Counted from the stretch's first letter, positions 40,609-53,384 are shown. The stretch: 64,000 nt of DNA from Salvia splendens (GCF_004379255.2 NC_056047.1:31758293-31822292); one strand, 5' to 3'. A program made the numbers and translations. The notes: generated from the letters alone by a model not told the origin.

Positions 40609-42097
40609 TGATAAGTCGTATTCTAGGCCTTGGTTACTGGTCAGTATGATGTGCGTAATTGATTATATCTGCAAAACAGTTGCTCAAAGTGTGCAGGTTG
40701 AGTGTTCTAGCCAGTAGGCGAAGCTTCAAATACTTCAGGTCAAAAGGGCGTCAGGACGATTACGTACTGACCAGTATACATGCAAAAATGGCTCGAGATG
40801 GAGAAGAAGGATAGCTGGGACTGATCAACCACAGTTAAGGGCAAAGAAGTCATCTCACCACAAGGTTTTACCCTAAAATCAAGGGTAAGCATCCCTATAA
40901 AAGAAAGCCACATGGAGAGAGAAAAAAAAGGAACGAATTCATTCATCATCATCACTCTTAGGTAGAATTCTCTCGGTAGTTCAGTCCTTCAGCCCAGTCC
41001 AGAGTCTCGTTCCTCGCCACATCCATGGTCACTTGAAGGTCGTCAAGAAGTTCCCGGAGTTCCAGACGTTCTCATCTAGTCAGCAAGATCGTAGTTAGAA
41101 GTTCCATCGCCCGGCGTGGCAAAACACTTTTATTTCGCTTTCGTAGTTAAATTGCTTGTTTTTCCTTACGCTGGATCTTTGTTTGCTTTTGAATTTCACT
41201 GCCTAGAAGTACTTTGTTTGAAGATCCGAACATGTTTTATGCTATGAAGTTGTTTTCTGTTCAGTTTACTTCGCGGATTTCCTTTACTTCTGCCTAGTTA
41301 GTAGATCTAGAGTTTCTGGTCATTTTGAGTATCGAATCGTGTGTTTCCAGTTCGTAGTTTATTTCTTCGAGTTAGCATAATCTGTTCACTTTTATTTCAT
41401 AGAGGTTGTTTCATGCAAGGTGCAGTTATGTGTTTCCTGTTTTCTTCCATGCTGATCAGTAGGCGGAATTTCAGTTTCAATGTTTGATTTTCGATTTGGA
41501 ATCTATGATTGTAGATCTGTGTTCATGAGTTATTAATCTGTGTTTTAATGGTGCTGAATCTGGTTTGTTTTCTGATTTTAGTTTGTGTTTGTTGAAGAAG
41601 ACAACATCTCCATCCAAGTTTGGGACCACTTTTGCTTTTTGACAACTTTTTACTTTTGTCCTTACCTTTTAGCTGCTACTTTTCAGATCTGCAGGCCCAG
41701 TCACCTAACTACCACTACCTTCTGATATTCTGTTTAGCCCAAAATAGAAACCTAGTACTCTTCGAATATTTTCTGTTTCACCATGTCCACGTACACAGCT
41801 GCATATCAGAATCCTCTCACACCTCCTAGTCAGTAGAATACCACCTTCAAATTCTTGCCTAGGTAGAGACTCAACCCAAGCTTGGTAGCTAACCAAAACC
41901 TTTCCAGAATATCACCACAGTCACTCCAACCGTCACCATCTCAGTGGGATTCGACCCCTACCTTCACTATACTACCCAGTAGAAGAGGGTTGAGGAATTA
42001 TTGATACCAGGTTTTAGGGTTAGCAGGGGATTGTTTCATCCTGATCAGTAGGATACACCCTTTTCTTGAACGACACCTACGCAAACCTGCTCTTTCA
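40609..42097 (+). mobile_element. Solo LTR A, probably Ty3/gypsy, 1489 bp
   Basis: Starts TGATAAGTCGTATTC, ends GCTCTTTCA, with TSD TCTAT and no internal region. A TATA box (CCTATAAAAGAAAG) is near 40897. It contains GTGGGATTCGACCCC (41944), a phrase I know from LTRs of Athila/Tat-like gypsy elements; the superfamily is an inference from that alone. Orientation follows the TATA box. Confidence 0.75.
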
Positions 42098-42252
42098 TCT
42101 ATCTTGCCACAATAGAGTTTTGTCTATTTTAACTAGATTTACACTGTGATCATAACTAGTCAGAGGCTTAGCAGCACACACATATAGATTACATTTTTTA
42201 ACAGCTTTAAACAGGCACAACACACCCTTCATGATCCTCATAATTCCCTGAC
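42098..42252 (-). pseudogene. Copia-4 pre-integrase segment between two insertions
   Basis: Reads WGQGIMRIMKGVLCLFKAVK, then KCNLYVCAAKPLTSYDHS and LLWQDR. It lines up with the Copia-5 segment GQGVMKICKGSLCAFKAFKK. It is the piece of Copia-4 left between solo LTRs A and B. Confidence 0.85.
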
Positions 42253-42257
42253 CCCAT

Positions 42258-43622
42258 TGATGAGGCTCGTTTCGTGCATGTGTTCCGTAGTAAAACTGCA
42301 TCAAATTCTGTAAACTAACGCTTAATTTTGAGCCAAGTGTGTGTATAAGTCCGCCATTTTCAGAAACTAAGTTGATCAACTGGGCGGACAAGTGGATCAG
42401 GAGAAGAAGCCAAATCGCTGCACAAACGGATCAAGTGAAGCAAATGCACAAATGGAAATAGAGAAGGAGGAAGGAGAGGGGCTTCAATCGGTGCCACTCA
42501 TTAGTTTTCGGCTCTCTTCCAGAGCCGAAATTGGGAGCTCCAACACTTCGTTCTCATATTTTTACACACACACACTTGGTTCCTTTCTAGTTTAGTTTAG
42601 TTAGTTGGCACTTTTGGTGGTTGTTTTCTGCACATTTCAGCCTTCGGTTCTGTTTTCCACTCCGAGAAGGGGTGATGAAACAATTTACTATTTTCCCTGT
42701 TTGTTTTCAGTTTACTTTTGTTGTTATTGACCCTTGATGCTTTTAACTTAGTTGATTCGAAGTTATGTTTTCATTTCAGGTCATTGTGTTCTGTTTTATG
42801 CATGATGTTTCTGATTTGCTTTCAGTTTCCTTTTCATTTCGCATGTTCTAGGTTAGATAAGTTTTGCTCTGCTTTGATTTGTTCAGATCTGATGTTTTAT
42901 GCATGAGAATCCGTAGTATGTTTAGATCCAGTAGTTTCTGTTTCAGTTCATACATGATTATGGGTTAGTTTCATGTTTTATGTAGTTGTAGTTTAGATCT
43001 TAGAAGTAGATTTAGCTTATGAGTTGATTTGAAGTTTAATCTTCTTTGATCTTTCAGATCTACATTTATGCTCTGTTTTCCAGGTTGATTTGCGAAGAAG
43101 ATGAAGCCGTTATAAATTTTTTACTTTATCGTACATTTTACAGGGCACTAACAACCCCCCGTTTATTCTGTTTGTCAATTTATGGAAAGTTCAGTTGAGT
43201 TGAGCAAGTAGACTAATTAAGCTTTATGAGTTGATCAGTTTAATAGCTTTAATCTTCCCAGTCTAGTAGTTAATTTAACCACACTTAGAAGCGTGGCCGC
43301 AACCATTCCCCTTTCATGTCCAGCATGCAAATCTCAAATGCCTCATCTCTGTGGGATCGATCCTTATTTCCCTATATTAGTTAATAGTATTAGTGGGTTA
43401 AGGTTTTGAAAGCACGCTTGTCTTGAGTTATTCCTTTCTTGTCTCTCGAGTCCGAGTAAATCAAGTTGATCAGCCTGAGTTTCAACTGGATCCATTTACC
43501 TGTTCTCACAGGTAGAAGGACATACAATTAGCTGGCCGGATCAGTTTGATGATTTGACTTGAGCAGTCCACAACGATACTAATGCACACCGAAGAAGAAA
43601 GACACAAAGCAAACACATTTCA
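42258..43622. mobile_element. Solo LTR B, probably Ty3/gypsy, 1365 bp
   Basis: Starts TGATGAGGCTCG, ends ACACATTTCA, with TSD CCCAT (42253-42257 and 43623-43627). It contains GTGGGATCGATCC near 43352, comparable to the phrase in solo LTR A. No internal region. Confidence 0.78.
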
Positions 43623-43627
43623 CCCAT

Positions 43628-44723
43628 TCACCCTCAAAACCATCAGCTTCAAGACAGGAGCAGGAAAGCAAATTATAGCTCAGATCAGGCACATATCTCA
43701 CATTATTCAAAGTCAGCAAGTAACCATTTTCAAACTTCAAACACACAGAACCAGTTCCAAGAATTTTACACTTCTTGCCGTTGGCCATTGACACAAAAGC
43801 ATTTTCAACAGGTTTGAGAAAAGTGAAAGAGTCTCTGAAAGGACATATGTGAAAGGTGCATCCTGAATCAATTAGCCAATCATACTTGGTAAAGAAGCAC
43901 TCAGAGGCAGAGTTTAGGGTTTAGGGTTCAGAGGCAGAGTTTACAGAAAACACATCATGGTTCATAAAACACACTCCATCAGAACCATCATCTTTGGCAA
44001 AGTTTGCAACAGACTCAAGCTGATTGTTATTATTGTGTTTCTTACCCTTTTTAGGTTTAGTACATTAAGCCTTATAATGGCCAACTTCCCCACAATTAAA
44101 ACATTTCCTTTTAGCTTTAGGGTCTTTGCTTTTAGACCTAGATCTGTCTTTGCCTTGCTTCTTACCATTTCCATTAGAATTGCTACCATCCCCTCTAGAT
44201 TGAGACCTCCCTCTTACATTCAAAGCCTTAGTTTGAGAAGATTTAGAGTTATTATTTTCTTTAATTTCCAATTCCTTTTATTTTAAAGAACTAATAATGA
44301 GGTCTAGAGGGGCATCATCCCTGCCATATTTAATGGCAGCCTTAACATCACCATAAGTATCAGGAATGGAATTCTTAAAAGCAATGCTAGTATAATCCCC
44401 AGATATTATCTTGGACAAGTTTCTGAAAACGGTCAATGTTATCATCTATGTCTTTTGAAAGGTCCAGTTTAAACTTAAACAGTTTTTCAAGAAGATACAT
44501 CCTAGAGGACATAGAGGTTTCAGTGAAAAGGGTATCTAGCATTTTCCAAATTTCAGAGGCAGATTCTACCGACCCAACCTTTCTAATCACAGAGTCAGAA
44601 AGATTTAGGATTATAGTTGACCTGGCTAATTAATTCATTTCGCAACTTTCTCAGCAAACTCAGTATCAGGGATAGTCCCCTCTACAACTTTGAAAACTTT
44701 CTACTGAATCAAAATAAAATTTA
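43628..44723 (-). pseudogene. Copia-4 gag and protease region
   Basis: Minus strand from about 44723: KVFKVVEG-type gag segment, ETSMSSRMYLLEKLFKFKLD (44550), a knuckle CFNCGEVGHYKA with a stop (44065) where the family has Asp before the last Cys, then protease with DWLIDSG (near 43880) and MANGKKCKILGTGSVCLKFE (43790). The protease signature is DSG, as in Copia-5. Copia-5 is inserted upstream (44729) and solo LTR B downstream. Confidence 0.82.
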
Positions 44724-44728
44724 CCTTT
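44724..44728. repeat. Left TSD of Copia-5 (CCTTT)
   Basis: CCTTT at 44724-44728 and 51715-51719. Confidence 0.85.
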
Positions 44729-45710
44729 TGTGAGATAAATGGACTCATTGGTATTGGGATTGAGTAATTAATCAGTGGGCTGCATTAATTTTGAGCCCGG
44801 ATCCTTATTAATGTGGCCCAAGTCATTGAGGCCCGTCACTTACCTGGGTGCAACTGATTGCTGTCGCGTAGCAACTCCATGAGGATCTTGAGCCGTGACC
44901 GTCGGATGGATGAGTGTGTTTCTTTGGTGAGATAATGATTGACTCCTTCTCTTCCTCACTCATTCACTCAATCCTCTCTCTGTCCTTCTGGATTCTTCTC
45001 CGCCTTCTCTCTAGATTTCTCTCTGTCTCTCTTCCGATCGTGACTCCGATCTTCTTCTCTGGTCACTCTTTCTTGGTTAATGTGAGAACTGAGTGCGATC
45101 CTTTCAACTTCTGTGTTGATGTGGTGGATCTAGTGGTGATCGAACGGTTACAGTTCTGATCTGTTCTTCCGTCATAGATCTGAGAGTAATTTCATGTGTG
45201 TTGAGAGATCTGTGACTTCTTGGTGCTATGGTGGTGGTTGTGAGGTGTATTGTTCAGTTTCGTGTTGAAGATAGTCGGGGCGAAGTAGCAATCGGTTGAT
45301 CCCTAGGGTTTGGGGTCTGATTTGTCTCACGGTGCTCCCTTGTTACTTGTTGGTGAAGATAGTGGAGGTCTTTGGCCCTGTGAAGTTGCGTATACAACCT
45401 GAGCCATATTTCACTGTCTCTGACTTGTTACTGCTTACTTCTTGTTCAGATCCCTTTGGATCTGGTTTCTTGTGTTACTAATTCGTGTATTCAGTGTGCA
45501 GGTGATACTCGGAGTTAAACTGCTTGGAATATCAGACCACTAGTTGTGTCTGATATTAGCTAGGGTTTACTGTTGTATCTTTCATCTTGTAATACATTGG
45601 AACATCTTTAGTATCTTGGCTTGATAGGACTGAGACTAGCCATCTCAGTACGCGGTGTAATCAAAAGAGGTCCCGGTAATTAGTAAATCCCGAATGGTCT
45701 GATCCCTACA
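44729..45710 (+). repeat. Copia-5 5' LTR
   Basis: 982 bp, TGTGAGATAAATGG to GATCCCTACA. Confidence 0.9.
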
Positions 45711-45711
45711 G

Positions 45712-45724
45712 TGGTATCAGAGCC
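45712..45724 (+). promoter_or_regulatory. Copia-5 primer binding site (tRNA-iMet)
   Basis: TGGTATCAGAGCC one base after the LTR end. Confidence 0.92.
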
Positions 45725-46472
45725 ACGAAGGGATCATTCGGGCACGCAGGGTTGCTAAATATAAGGAGGTGGGCTCGTCAGGGTAAGGCTCAGCCTCCGG
45801 TAAGGTAAGACGAGTATTCTGATCTAAGATACTCGCTCTGGTAAATTGGCTTAAACCCTAAAACTTTTTACAGTTTTTCCTAGTTTTAGGTTTGGGCAGT
45901 TGTTGCTGGTAGTAGTCGCTGGCCGCGACTTAGGCTATGTGCTCTTGTTTTCTTGTATATGTCTTGCTAGGTTAACTGCTTTCAACTTGCTCCTACTGCT
46001 TTCTTAAAGTTCTTCCGTTGTGCTTGCTCTGGAGTGTTGTTTTGTGTTGACTTGAATGTGTTCTGGTTTGTACACCGTCTCTTAGAGAAAATTATCTATC
46101 CACCAAGTGCTACTCCAAACTGCCTAGAGTGACCCCCTGCACTCTCATTCAGTGAGTGCTTGCGAACTGGGAAATCCTCTAGCCAAGGTGCTCGTGACAG
46201 ATATGAAGGATCTCGGTTTTGAGCTGTGTAGGGGGACACATTTTGGGTTAACCACCTGTGTGTGCATGCTTGTGTGTGATCTTAAGTGATTACTTGCATC
46301 TGTGGAGTCCTAGTAGTAGCAAATCCATGCTTTCTGTGTTTCTTGGTGAACTTCTGTGTCTCTGTGGCTTTTCTGTTCACCTCTTAACTATGCAGGGTTG
46401 TGTGTTGTGCCTATAAGTGTTTTCCTTTTGTGTGTGTTGCTAAAATCTGGTTTTTTCTTTTGTCTTTTCAAA

Positions 46473-47504
46473 TTGGTTGCACCTGTTATTGGGATTACTC
46501 CTTTTAATGGGAAAAATGATTTTAGTATTTGGAAACAGAAAACTAAGTGCATTTTAATACAACAAAAAGTTTTCAAAGCTGTAGAAGACACAATTCCTGA
46601 AACTGAATCTGTTGAAAAGAAAGCTGAAATGAATGAGTTGGGAAGCTCAACCATAATTCTCAACCTGAGTGATTCTATCATTATGAAGGTTGGAAACATT
46701 GATTCTGCTTTAGAATTGTGGAAAACTCTTGAAACTTTATACACTGAAACATCTATGTCAAGTAGGATGTATCTTCTTGAAAAACTGTTCAAATTTAAAC
46801 TTTATCTTACTAAGGACATAGATGACAATGTGGATAGGTTTCTGAATCTTGTTCAAGATATTAAAAATGCTGGTGATAAAACTATTGATGAGTACACTAG
46901 TATAGCTTTAATGAATGTTATCCTTGAGTCATACAGTGATGTTAAGGCTACCATCAAGTATGGTAGGGATAGTGTCCCCCTTGAGTTGATCATTAGTTCC
47001 CTGAAGTCTAAGGAAATTGAAATTAAGGAGAATAATGAGTTTAAAACCTCTCAGAATAAGGCTTTAAATGTTAGGGGTAGACCTAAAACCAAGTGGGATA
47101 ACAATGGCAAGCAGAATAATGATGGTAATGGGAAAAAGTCAAACAGAGGCAAGTCAAGTTCTAAAAGTAGAAATCTCAAAGGCAATAGAAAATGCTTTAA
47201 TTGTGGGGAACTTGGTCATTATAAGAAAGATTGTACTAAGCCTAAGAAGAATAAGTCTTATAATGATAATAGAGATGCTTTGGCTAACTTGGCTGAAAAT
47301 GATGACACTGAAGGTGTTTGTTTTATGAATTATGACATATTGTCTGTGAATTCTGCCTCTGATTGCACTTTTACCCAAAATGACTGGCTGATTGATTCAG
47401 GATACACTTTTCACATTTCTCCTTTCAGGAATTTGTTTTTAAATTTTAAAAGTGTTTCTGACTCCCATGTCTCAATGGCAAATGATAAAAAGTGTAAAAT
47501 TTAG
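46473..47504 (+). pseudogene. Copia-5 gag and start of protease
   Basis: Homology to Copia-4 gag starts at a TTG (46473) where Copia-4 has the ATG of MSQPVG, so the start codon appears lost. The reading frame is open upstream, but that part does not look like gag. UBN2-type gag (TPFNGKNDFSIWKQKT, ETSMSSRMYLLEKLFKFKLY), a basic Asn/Lys region, an intact knuckle CFNCGELGHYKKDC and protease DWLIDSGYTFHIS. It ends at a TAG (47502-47504) after KCKI where the family has Leu. Confidence 0.85.
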
Positions 47505-50472
47505 GGTGTTGGAACTGTTTGCTTGAACTTTGAAAATAGTTTTATTCTGAAGTTGGATAATGTGAAGTATGTTCCCTGCTTGAAATTTGAAAATAGTTTT
47601 ATTCTGAAGTTAGATAATGTGAAGTATGTTCCCGATCTGTGTTACAACTTACTTTCCTATACTTCTCTTGAAAAAGAAGGTTTTGAGGGAAAATGGGGCA
47701 GGGTGTTATGAAAATCTGTAAGGGGTCTCTATGTGCTTTCAAAGCTTTCAAAAAATTCAACTTGTATGTGTGTTCTACTCAGTCCTTATGTGATGATAAT
47801 AGCTGTGAAAATCTGGTAAATGATTCTAAGACTTTATCATGGCATAATAGGCTTGGACACATGAGTGATAAGGGTTTGAAAATTTTGAAGAAAAATCAAC
47901 TTCTCTCCTCAAATGATTTTCAAAGTGACCTTCTTTTCTGTGATACCTGTGTTCTAGGTAAACAACATAGGGTGTCTTTTCCCCATCATGTTACTGAAAA
48001 TATCAGTAAGGGGATTTTAGAGTACCTATACATGGATGTGTGGGGTCCAGCTTCTGTGACAACCCACTCTGGGACTGTCTATTTCTTGTTTGTGATAGAT
48101 GATCATTCTAGAAAGGTCTGGTGTTTTCTGTTAAAGCACAAATCTGATGTTTTTGACACTTTTAAAAATTGGAAATGCTTGATTGAAAACCAAACTGGTA
48201 AATCCATCAAAGCAATCAGAACTGACAATGGGTTAGAGTTCTGCAATGCTCAGATGGATAGTCTCTGTGTTTCTTATGGTATTAATAGACACAAAACTGT
48301 ACCTTATACCCCTCAGCAAAATGGAGTTGCAGCGAGGATGAACATGACCCTACTTGAAAAAGTTAGGTGTCTTCTTTCTAAAAGTGGTCTTTCTAAAAAG
48401 TTTTGGGGGAAGCTCTTCTTATGCTTGTTATTTGGTGAATAGATCACCATTTTTTGTGCCCTTGAAGGAAAAATGTCCCGAATCAGTGTTTTCTGGTAAA
48501 AGAATTGATTTTTCACATCTTATAGTGTTTGGTTGCTCTGTCTTTACCCATCAAAAGGTTGATAAACTTGATCCTAGGTCTAGGAAAGGTGTTTTTCTGG
48601 TATACCCTGATGGTGTTAAAGGGTATAGGATATGGCTAAGGGATGAACCTTAGTTTAGGGTTGTTATAAGCAGGGATGTTGTCTTTAATGAAACTGAGTT
48701 TCCCTGTCTTAAGCCCAATGGGAAGTCTGCTCCTATCAGTGAGCCCTCTACCCAGTCCCTGAACCAGTAGGTGACCAAGTTGAGGACCATGAGGTTCCTA
48801 ATGCACCCCCTGATCAATCTGTTGTCCAAGATAATCCTGTTATTGATGAGCCAGATTTGCATAACTATGTGGTGTCTACTGATAGGGTTAGAAGAACTAT
48901 TAATCCTCCTAATAGATATACTGGAATTGTGAATCTGCTTGCTTTTGCTTTCAATGAGTTCCAATCTGATGGGGATGAACCTCAATTCTATAAGCAGGCC
49001 TTGAAATCTATGGTTTAAAATTTGTGGCTGAAGGCCATAAGATGAAACGCATTCCTTGCTGACAAATCACACTTGGATTCTTGTTCCTTTATCTGTTGTT
49101 GCCTTTGTGGTTGATTGCAGGTGGCTATTTAAGCTTAAAAATGAAATAGAGGGTATTAGGTACAAGGCCAGACTAGTGGCCAAATGGTTTACTCAGCAAG
49201 ATGAGGTAGATTATACTGAGATATTTGCTCCTGTTGTGAAATTTACTACTATCAGACTTATGCTTGCTTTATGTGCTCACTTCAATTGGGAAATGAAACA
49301 GATGGATGTTAAAACTGCTTTTCTTCATGGTGATCTTGATAAACCTATCTATATGAAACAGGCTGAAGGATTTGTTGATACTAAGTTTCCCAATCATGTA
49401 TGTTTGTTGAAGAAGGCTTTATATGGTTTGAAACAGTCCCCTAGACAGTGGAACATTAAGTTCAATACTTGTATACAGAAGTTAGGCTTTGTTAGGAGCA
49501 CCTTTGATGCATGCTTGTATGTTAAAAATCTTGTAAGTGTTCCTGTGTTCTTGTTGCTGTATGTTGATGACATGCTTATAATGGGACCATTTGTAACGTC
49601 TATCAAGTCTGTGCAAACTGCTTTGAGTGAGAACTTTAATATGAAGGACCTTGGTGATGCTCATAAAATATTGGGGATCAATATTTTCAGGGATAGAAAG
49701 AAGTCTATCTTGGTGCTTCACCAAGAGCCATATGTGCAAAAGATTCTTCACAAGTTTAACATGTCTGCTGCTAAAACTGCTTCTGTTCCTTTAGCAGCAC
49801 ATTTTTTACCGAGTAGAGATCTTTGTCCTAAATGTGATGTATTTGATGGTCAGCACCAGGCCTGACATAGCCTATGTTGTGTCTGTGCTTAGTACATATA
49901 TGTCAAATCCAGGCCCTGTGCACTGGGAAGCTTTGAAATGGTTGTTGAGATACTTGAAACATACTTCTAAGTATGGTCTGTGTTACTCTAAGAATGAATC
50001 TAGTGTTGAGTGGTGTGGTTATGTTGACTCAAATTTTGCTAATGATAGGGACAAAAGGAAGTCCACAACTTCCTATGCTTTTACTGTGTGTAAGTCTTGT
50101 ATTAGCTGGAAGTCTCAGCTCCAACACATTGTTGCCCTTTCAACAACTGAATCTGAATACATAGCTATAACAGAAGCCATGAAGGAAGCCATTTGGCTAA
50201 ACAGAGTACTCTCTAAACTGAAGTTTATTAAGTCTTTGCCTGTTATTTTCTCTGACAGTCAATCTGCTATTCAGTTGTGCAAAAACCCGGTTTTTCATGA
50301 TAGGACCAAACATATAGCTGTTAGGTTTCATTTTATTAGAGATGTTGAGAAAGGAGAAATTGCATTGCACAAAATCCACACTAATCAAAACCCAACAGAT
50401 ATGGGCACTAAATTTTTATCTGTTGAAAAATTGATGTCATGCATTAGAAAATTACACTTGGATTGTGGTTAG
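47505..50472 (+). pseudogene. Copia-5 pol (integrase, RT, RNase H), broken
   Basis: After the TAG, a 57-bp in-frame tandem duplication (about 47523-47640, FENSFILKLDNVKYVP twice). A 1-bp deletion near 47697 shifts to the frame of 47693-48442: LSWHNRLGHMSDKG, CDTCVLGKQHRVSFP, an integrase core with AIRTDNGLEFCNAQ, and NGVAARMNMTLLEK where the catalytic Glu is Ala. A further frameshift lies near 48412. RT from 49056 has [29 protein letters not shown] and YVDDMLIM. A deletion near 49835 removes the link to RNase H (49834-50472), which has VDSNFANDRDKRKS and SDSQSAIQLCKNPVFHDRTK. Confidence 0.87.
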
Positions 50473-50725
50473 TATTGCATGTCCCGCGGTTTATTGACCT
50501 ATACTTGGAAGTTTGCTCCATTGGGGCATTTCTCTGGTGTCTAAGTGTCCAAAAGACCTCATAGGCAAATGGACCTTGGTCCTTTGGTGCCTTAGGCAAC
50601 CTGGTACTTCCTTGACTAAAGAGCTTTGGTTCTTTGGTGTCTGGGAATTACCATGTAGGCTAAGATGAAGACACACGTGGACCAGGGCTCTCCATGGTTT
50701 ACCCAATGTGGTCCTAGGTGGAGTA

Positions 50726-51714
50726 TGTGAGATAAATGGACTCATTGGTATTGGGCTTGAGGAATTAATCGGTGGGCTGAATTAATTCTGAGCCCGGATC
50801 CTTATTAATGTGGCCCAAGTCATTGAGGCCCGTCACTTACCTGGGTGCAACCGATTTCTACCGCGTGGCAACTCCACGAGGATCGTGAGCCATGATCGTC
50901 GGATGGATGAGTGTGTTTGTTTGGTGAGTTAAGTATTGACTCTTTCTCTTCCTCACTCATTCACTCAATACTCTCTCTCTCTCTCTCATTCTGGATTCTT
51001 ATCCGCGCTCTCTCTAGATTTCTCTCTGTCTTTCTTCTGATCGTGACTCTGATCTTCTTCTCCGGTCACTCTTTCTCTAGTTAATGTGAGAACTGCGTGT
51101 GATCCTTTCAACTTCTGTGTTGATGTTGTGGATCTTGTGGTGATCGAACGGTTACAGTTCTGATCTATTCTTTCGGCGTAGATCTGAGAGTAATTTCATG
51201 TGTGTTTAGATATCTGTGACTTCTTGGTGTTGTGGTGGTGGTTGTGAGGTGTATTGTTCGGTTTCGTGTTGAAGATGGTCGGGGCAAAGTAGCAATCGGT
51301 TGATCCCTAGGGTTTGGGGTCTGATTTATCTCACGGTGCTCCCTTGTGACTTGTTGGTGAAGGTAGTGGAGGTCTTTGGCCCTGTGAAGTTGCGTGTGCA
51401 ACCTGAGTCATATTTCACCGTCTCTGACTTGTTACTGCTTACTTCTTGTTCAGATCCCTTCAGATCTGGTTTCTTGTATTACTAATTCGCGTATTTAGTG
51501 TGCAGGTGATACTCGGAGTTAAACTGCTTGGCATATAAGACCACTAGTTGTGTCTGATATTAGCTAGGGTTTACTGTTGTATCTAGCATATTGTAATACA
51601 TTAGAACATCTATTGTATCTTGGCTTGTAAGGACTGAGACTAGCCATCTCAGTACATGGTGTAATCAAAAGAGGTCCCGGTAATTAGTGAATCCCGAATG
51701 GTCTGATCCCTACA
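50726..51714 (+). repeat. Copia-5 3' LTR
   Basis: 989 bp, same ends as the 5' LTR, followed by the TSD CCTTT. Confidence 0.9.
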
Positions 51715-51719
51715 CCTTT

Positions 51720-51781
51720 TGTTTCCAAATAACTAAATCATTTTTCCTATTAAAACGGACTATGCCCACAGGTTGAGACAT
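51720..51781 (-). pseudogene. Copia-4 gag N-terminal end
   Basis: ATG at 51779-51781 opens MSQPVGIVRFNRKNDLVIWK, interrupted after WKQK by Copia-5. The remainder resumes at 44723. Leader sequence occupies 51782-52201. Confidence 0.8.
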
Positions 51782-52201
51782 TTGGAAAAGAAGTTTTACA
51801 CACACCAAAGAGCCCAACACACAGAAGGCACAACAAGCAACCTTGCTTTCACAGAAGGTGAACTTAAACACAGAACAGTCAAGGAGTCCAGCAAAAACAG
51901 ATATGCAGGGATTTTTCATGCAAGAAAATCACAGATACAAATTACAGCAAGCACACACACATAGGTACACACCTCCAAAATGATTCCAGACTCAATAAAT
52001 ATGTCAGAGAGTGTTCCTCCCTATCTGTCACGTGTACCCCGACAAGAGGATTTCCCAGTTCGCAATCACCCAATGTATGGGGGCGCAAGGGGGTCACTCA
52101 AGGCGGTTAAAGGCACAAGGTGGATAGGTAATACACACTTAGACCCAAGAAACTTTTCTGGAATGCACACTTTGGATACCAAGCAAGCAGAAAACACAAA
52201 C

Positions 52202-53178
52202 TGTAGAGATCACGCCACCATGCCACTATTACTAGGACCACTTTTGCTATTACACCGCTTACTAAGTTGGCTAGACTCAGAGGAACAAGCCACAATACAA
52301 AAGAGAGTTACAGAATTACAAAAGGTACTAAGTACAAAAACCCTAATCAGAACTCTAGCTGAGATAAAGTATTTCACCAGACTAGAATCCTCTAGCTCCA
52401 CCGACTAATTCCTGCACGCTAAGTAAACAGATTAGTAATACCAGAAATGACTTCGAAGGATCTATAACAGAACAGACAACTCAAAGGTCAGAAGAGATAG
52501 AAGTTGGTTCAGGTCACAACAACGACTACACCAGGCCAAGAACCTCCCCACACGCTTCAACCAGACAGTCACAACCAGAGAAACCGTTGAACACAAGTGC
52601 CACAGAACGCAGCCTCACCGACTACCACCAGTTCGCAACCACGACCCTCAATCACCACCAAACTCACAGATCTTCCACGATCTACACAAGATCTCTCACA
52701 CTGAACACCCAAACGCACCGGATCTGAAACCCTAGGTCAGGTCCGACACAAACTCACAAGGAAACCGAGAGAGTAACCTAACTCCAAAACATTACCGATA
52801 GAATCAACTAAAACAAGGATTCATCGGTAGAAACCAAGGATCAGAGGAGAAAACCAGTGGTAACCGACGTAGATGTAGTGAGAGAAAGTAGAGAGAAGGA
52901 AGAGAGAACCGCACTGCAGAGTGAGAGAGAGAGAGAGAATAGAATAATGGAGTGAGGCGAAACGGTGCCTCACTTAACATACATCATAAACACAACCCTA
53001 GATCCAACGGCTGTGTTTGATGATCCGAGAGACTGGACACGTGGCAGCCATCGGTGATGTAAGTTACTCAATGGACTGGGCATTAAACGGGCTGCCCTCA
53101 GCATTTATTCCCCACTAGATCAACCCAATTGATTAAATGCATTAGTCCAACAACCAATTTGTCCAAAAATATTCAACA
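52202..53178 (-). repeat. Copia-4 5' LTR
   Basis: 977 bp, matches 37374-38360 with scattered substitutions and small indels, followed by the TSD ACAAC. Confidence 0.88.
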
Positions 53179-53384
53179 ACAACTCTTAATCCATGATTCT
53201 GGAGTTAAAAGGAATAAACCAAAGCATAAGAAAGAAGAAAAATAAAATAGATTCCGGAAAAAGGATCAAATCTATCGAAAAAATGAATGGACAGAAATTA
53301 GTTGTGAAAAGTTGAGATTGAGATAATTCTGTATGATTTTGTTAGAAAAACATTTGTTATGGTGACAATATTTTGCAGGATAAG

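Larger units (their letters stand above)
44729..51714 (+). mobile_element. Copia-5, full-length copia nested in Copia-4 gag
   Basis: Plus-strand element of 6986 bp with LTRs 44729-45710 and 50726-51714, TSD CCTTT, and an initiator tRNA-Met primer site (TGGTATCAGAGCC, 45712-45724). Gag and pol are complete in extent but broken by a lost start codon, stops and frameshifts. LTR divergence is clearly greater than in Copia-1. Its proteins and its LTR end (GGTCTGATCCCTACA) are close to those of Copia-4, so the host and the insert are sister elements in opposite orientation. Confidence 0.92.
37374..53178 (-). mobile_element. Copia-4, composite locus hosting three nested insertions
   Basis: Minus-strand copia with LTRs at 37374-38360 and 52202-53178 and TSD ACAAC. 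Its own sequence, from 5' to 3': leader and gag start 52201-51720, gag/protease 44723-43628, pre-integrase 42252-42098, integrase to RNase H 40603-38891. It is interrupted by Copia-5 (44729-51714), a solo LTR at 42258-43622 and a solo LTR at 40609-42097, each with its own TSD. The usual initiator-tRNA primer site is not directly next to the 5' LTR; a weaker TTGGTATCCAAAG lies 19 nt further in. Several stops make it inactive. Confidence 0.88.
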
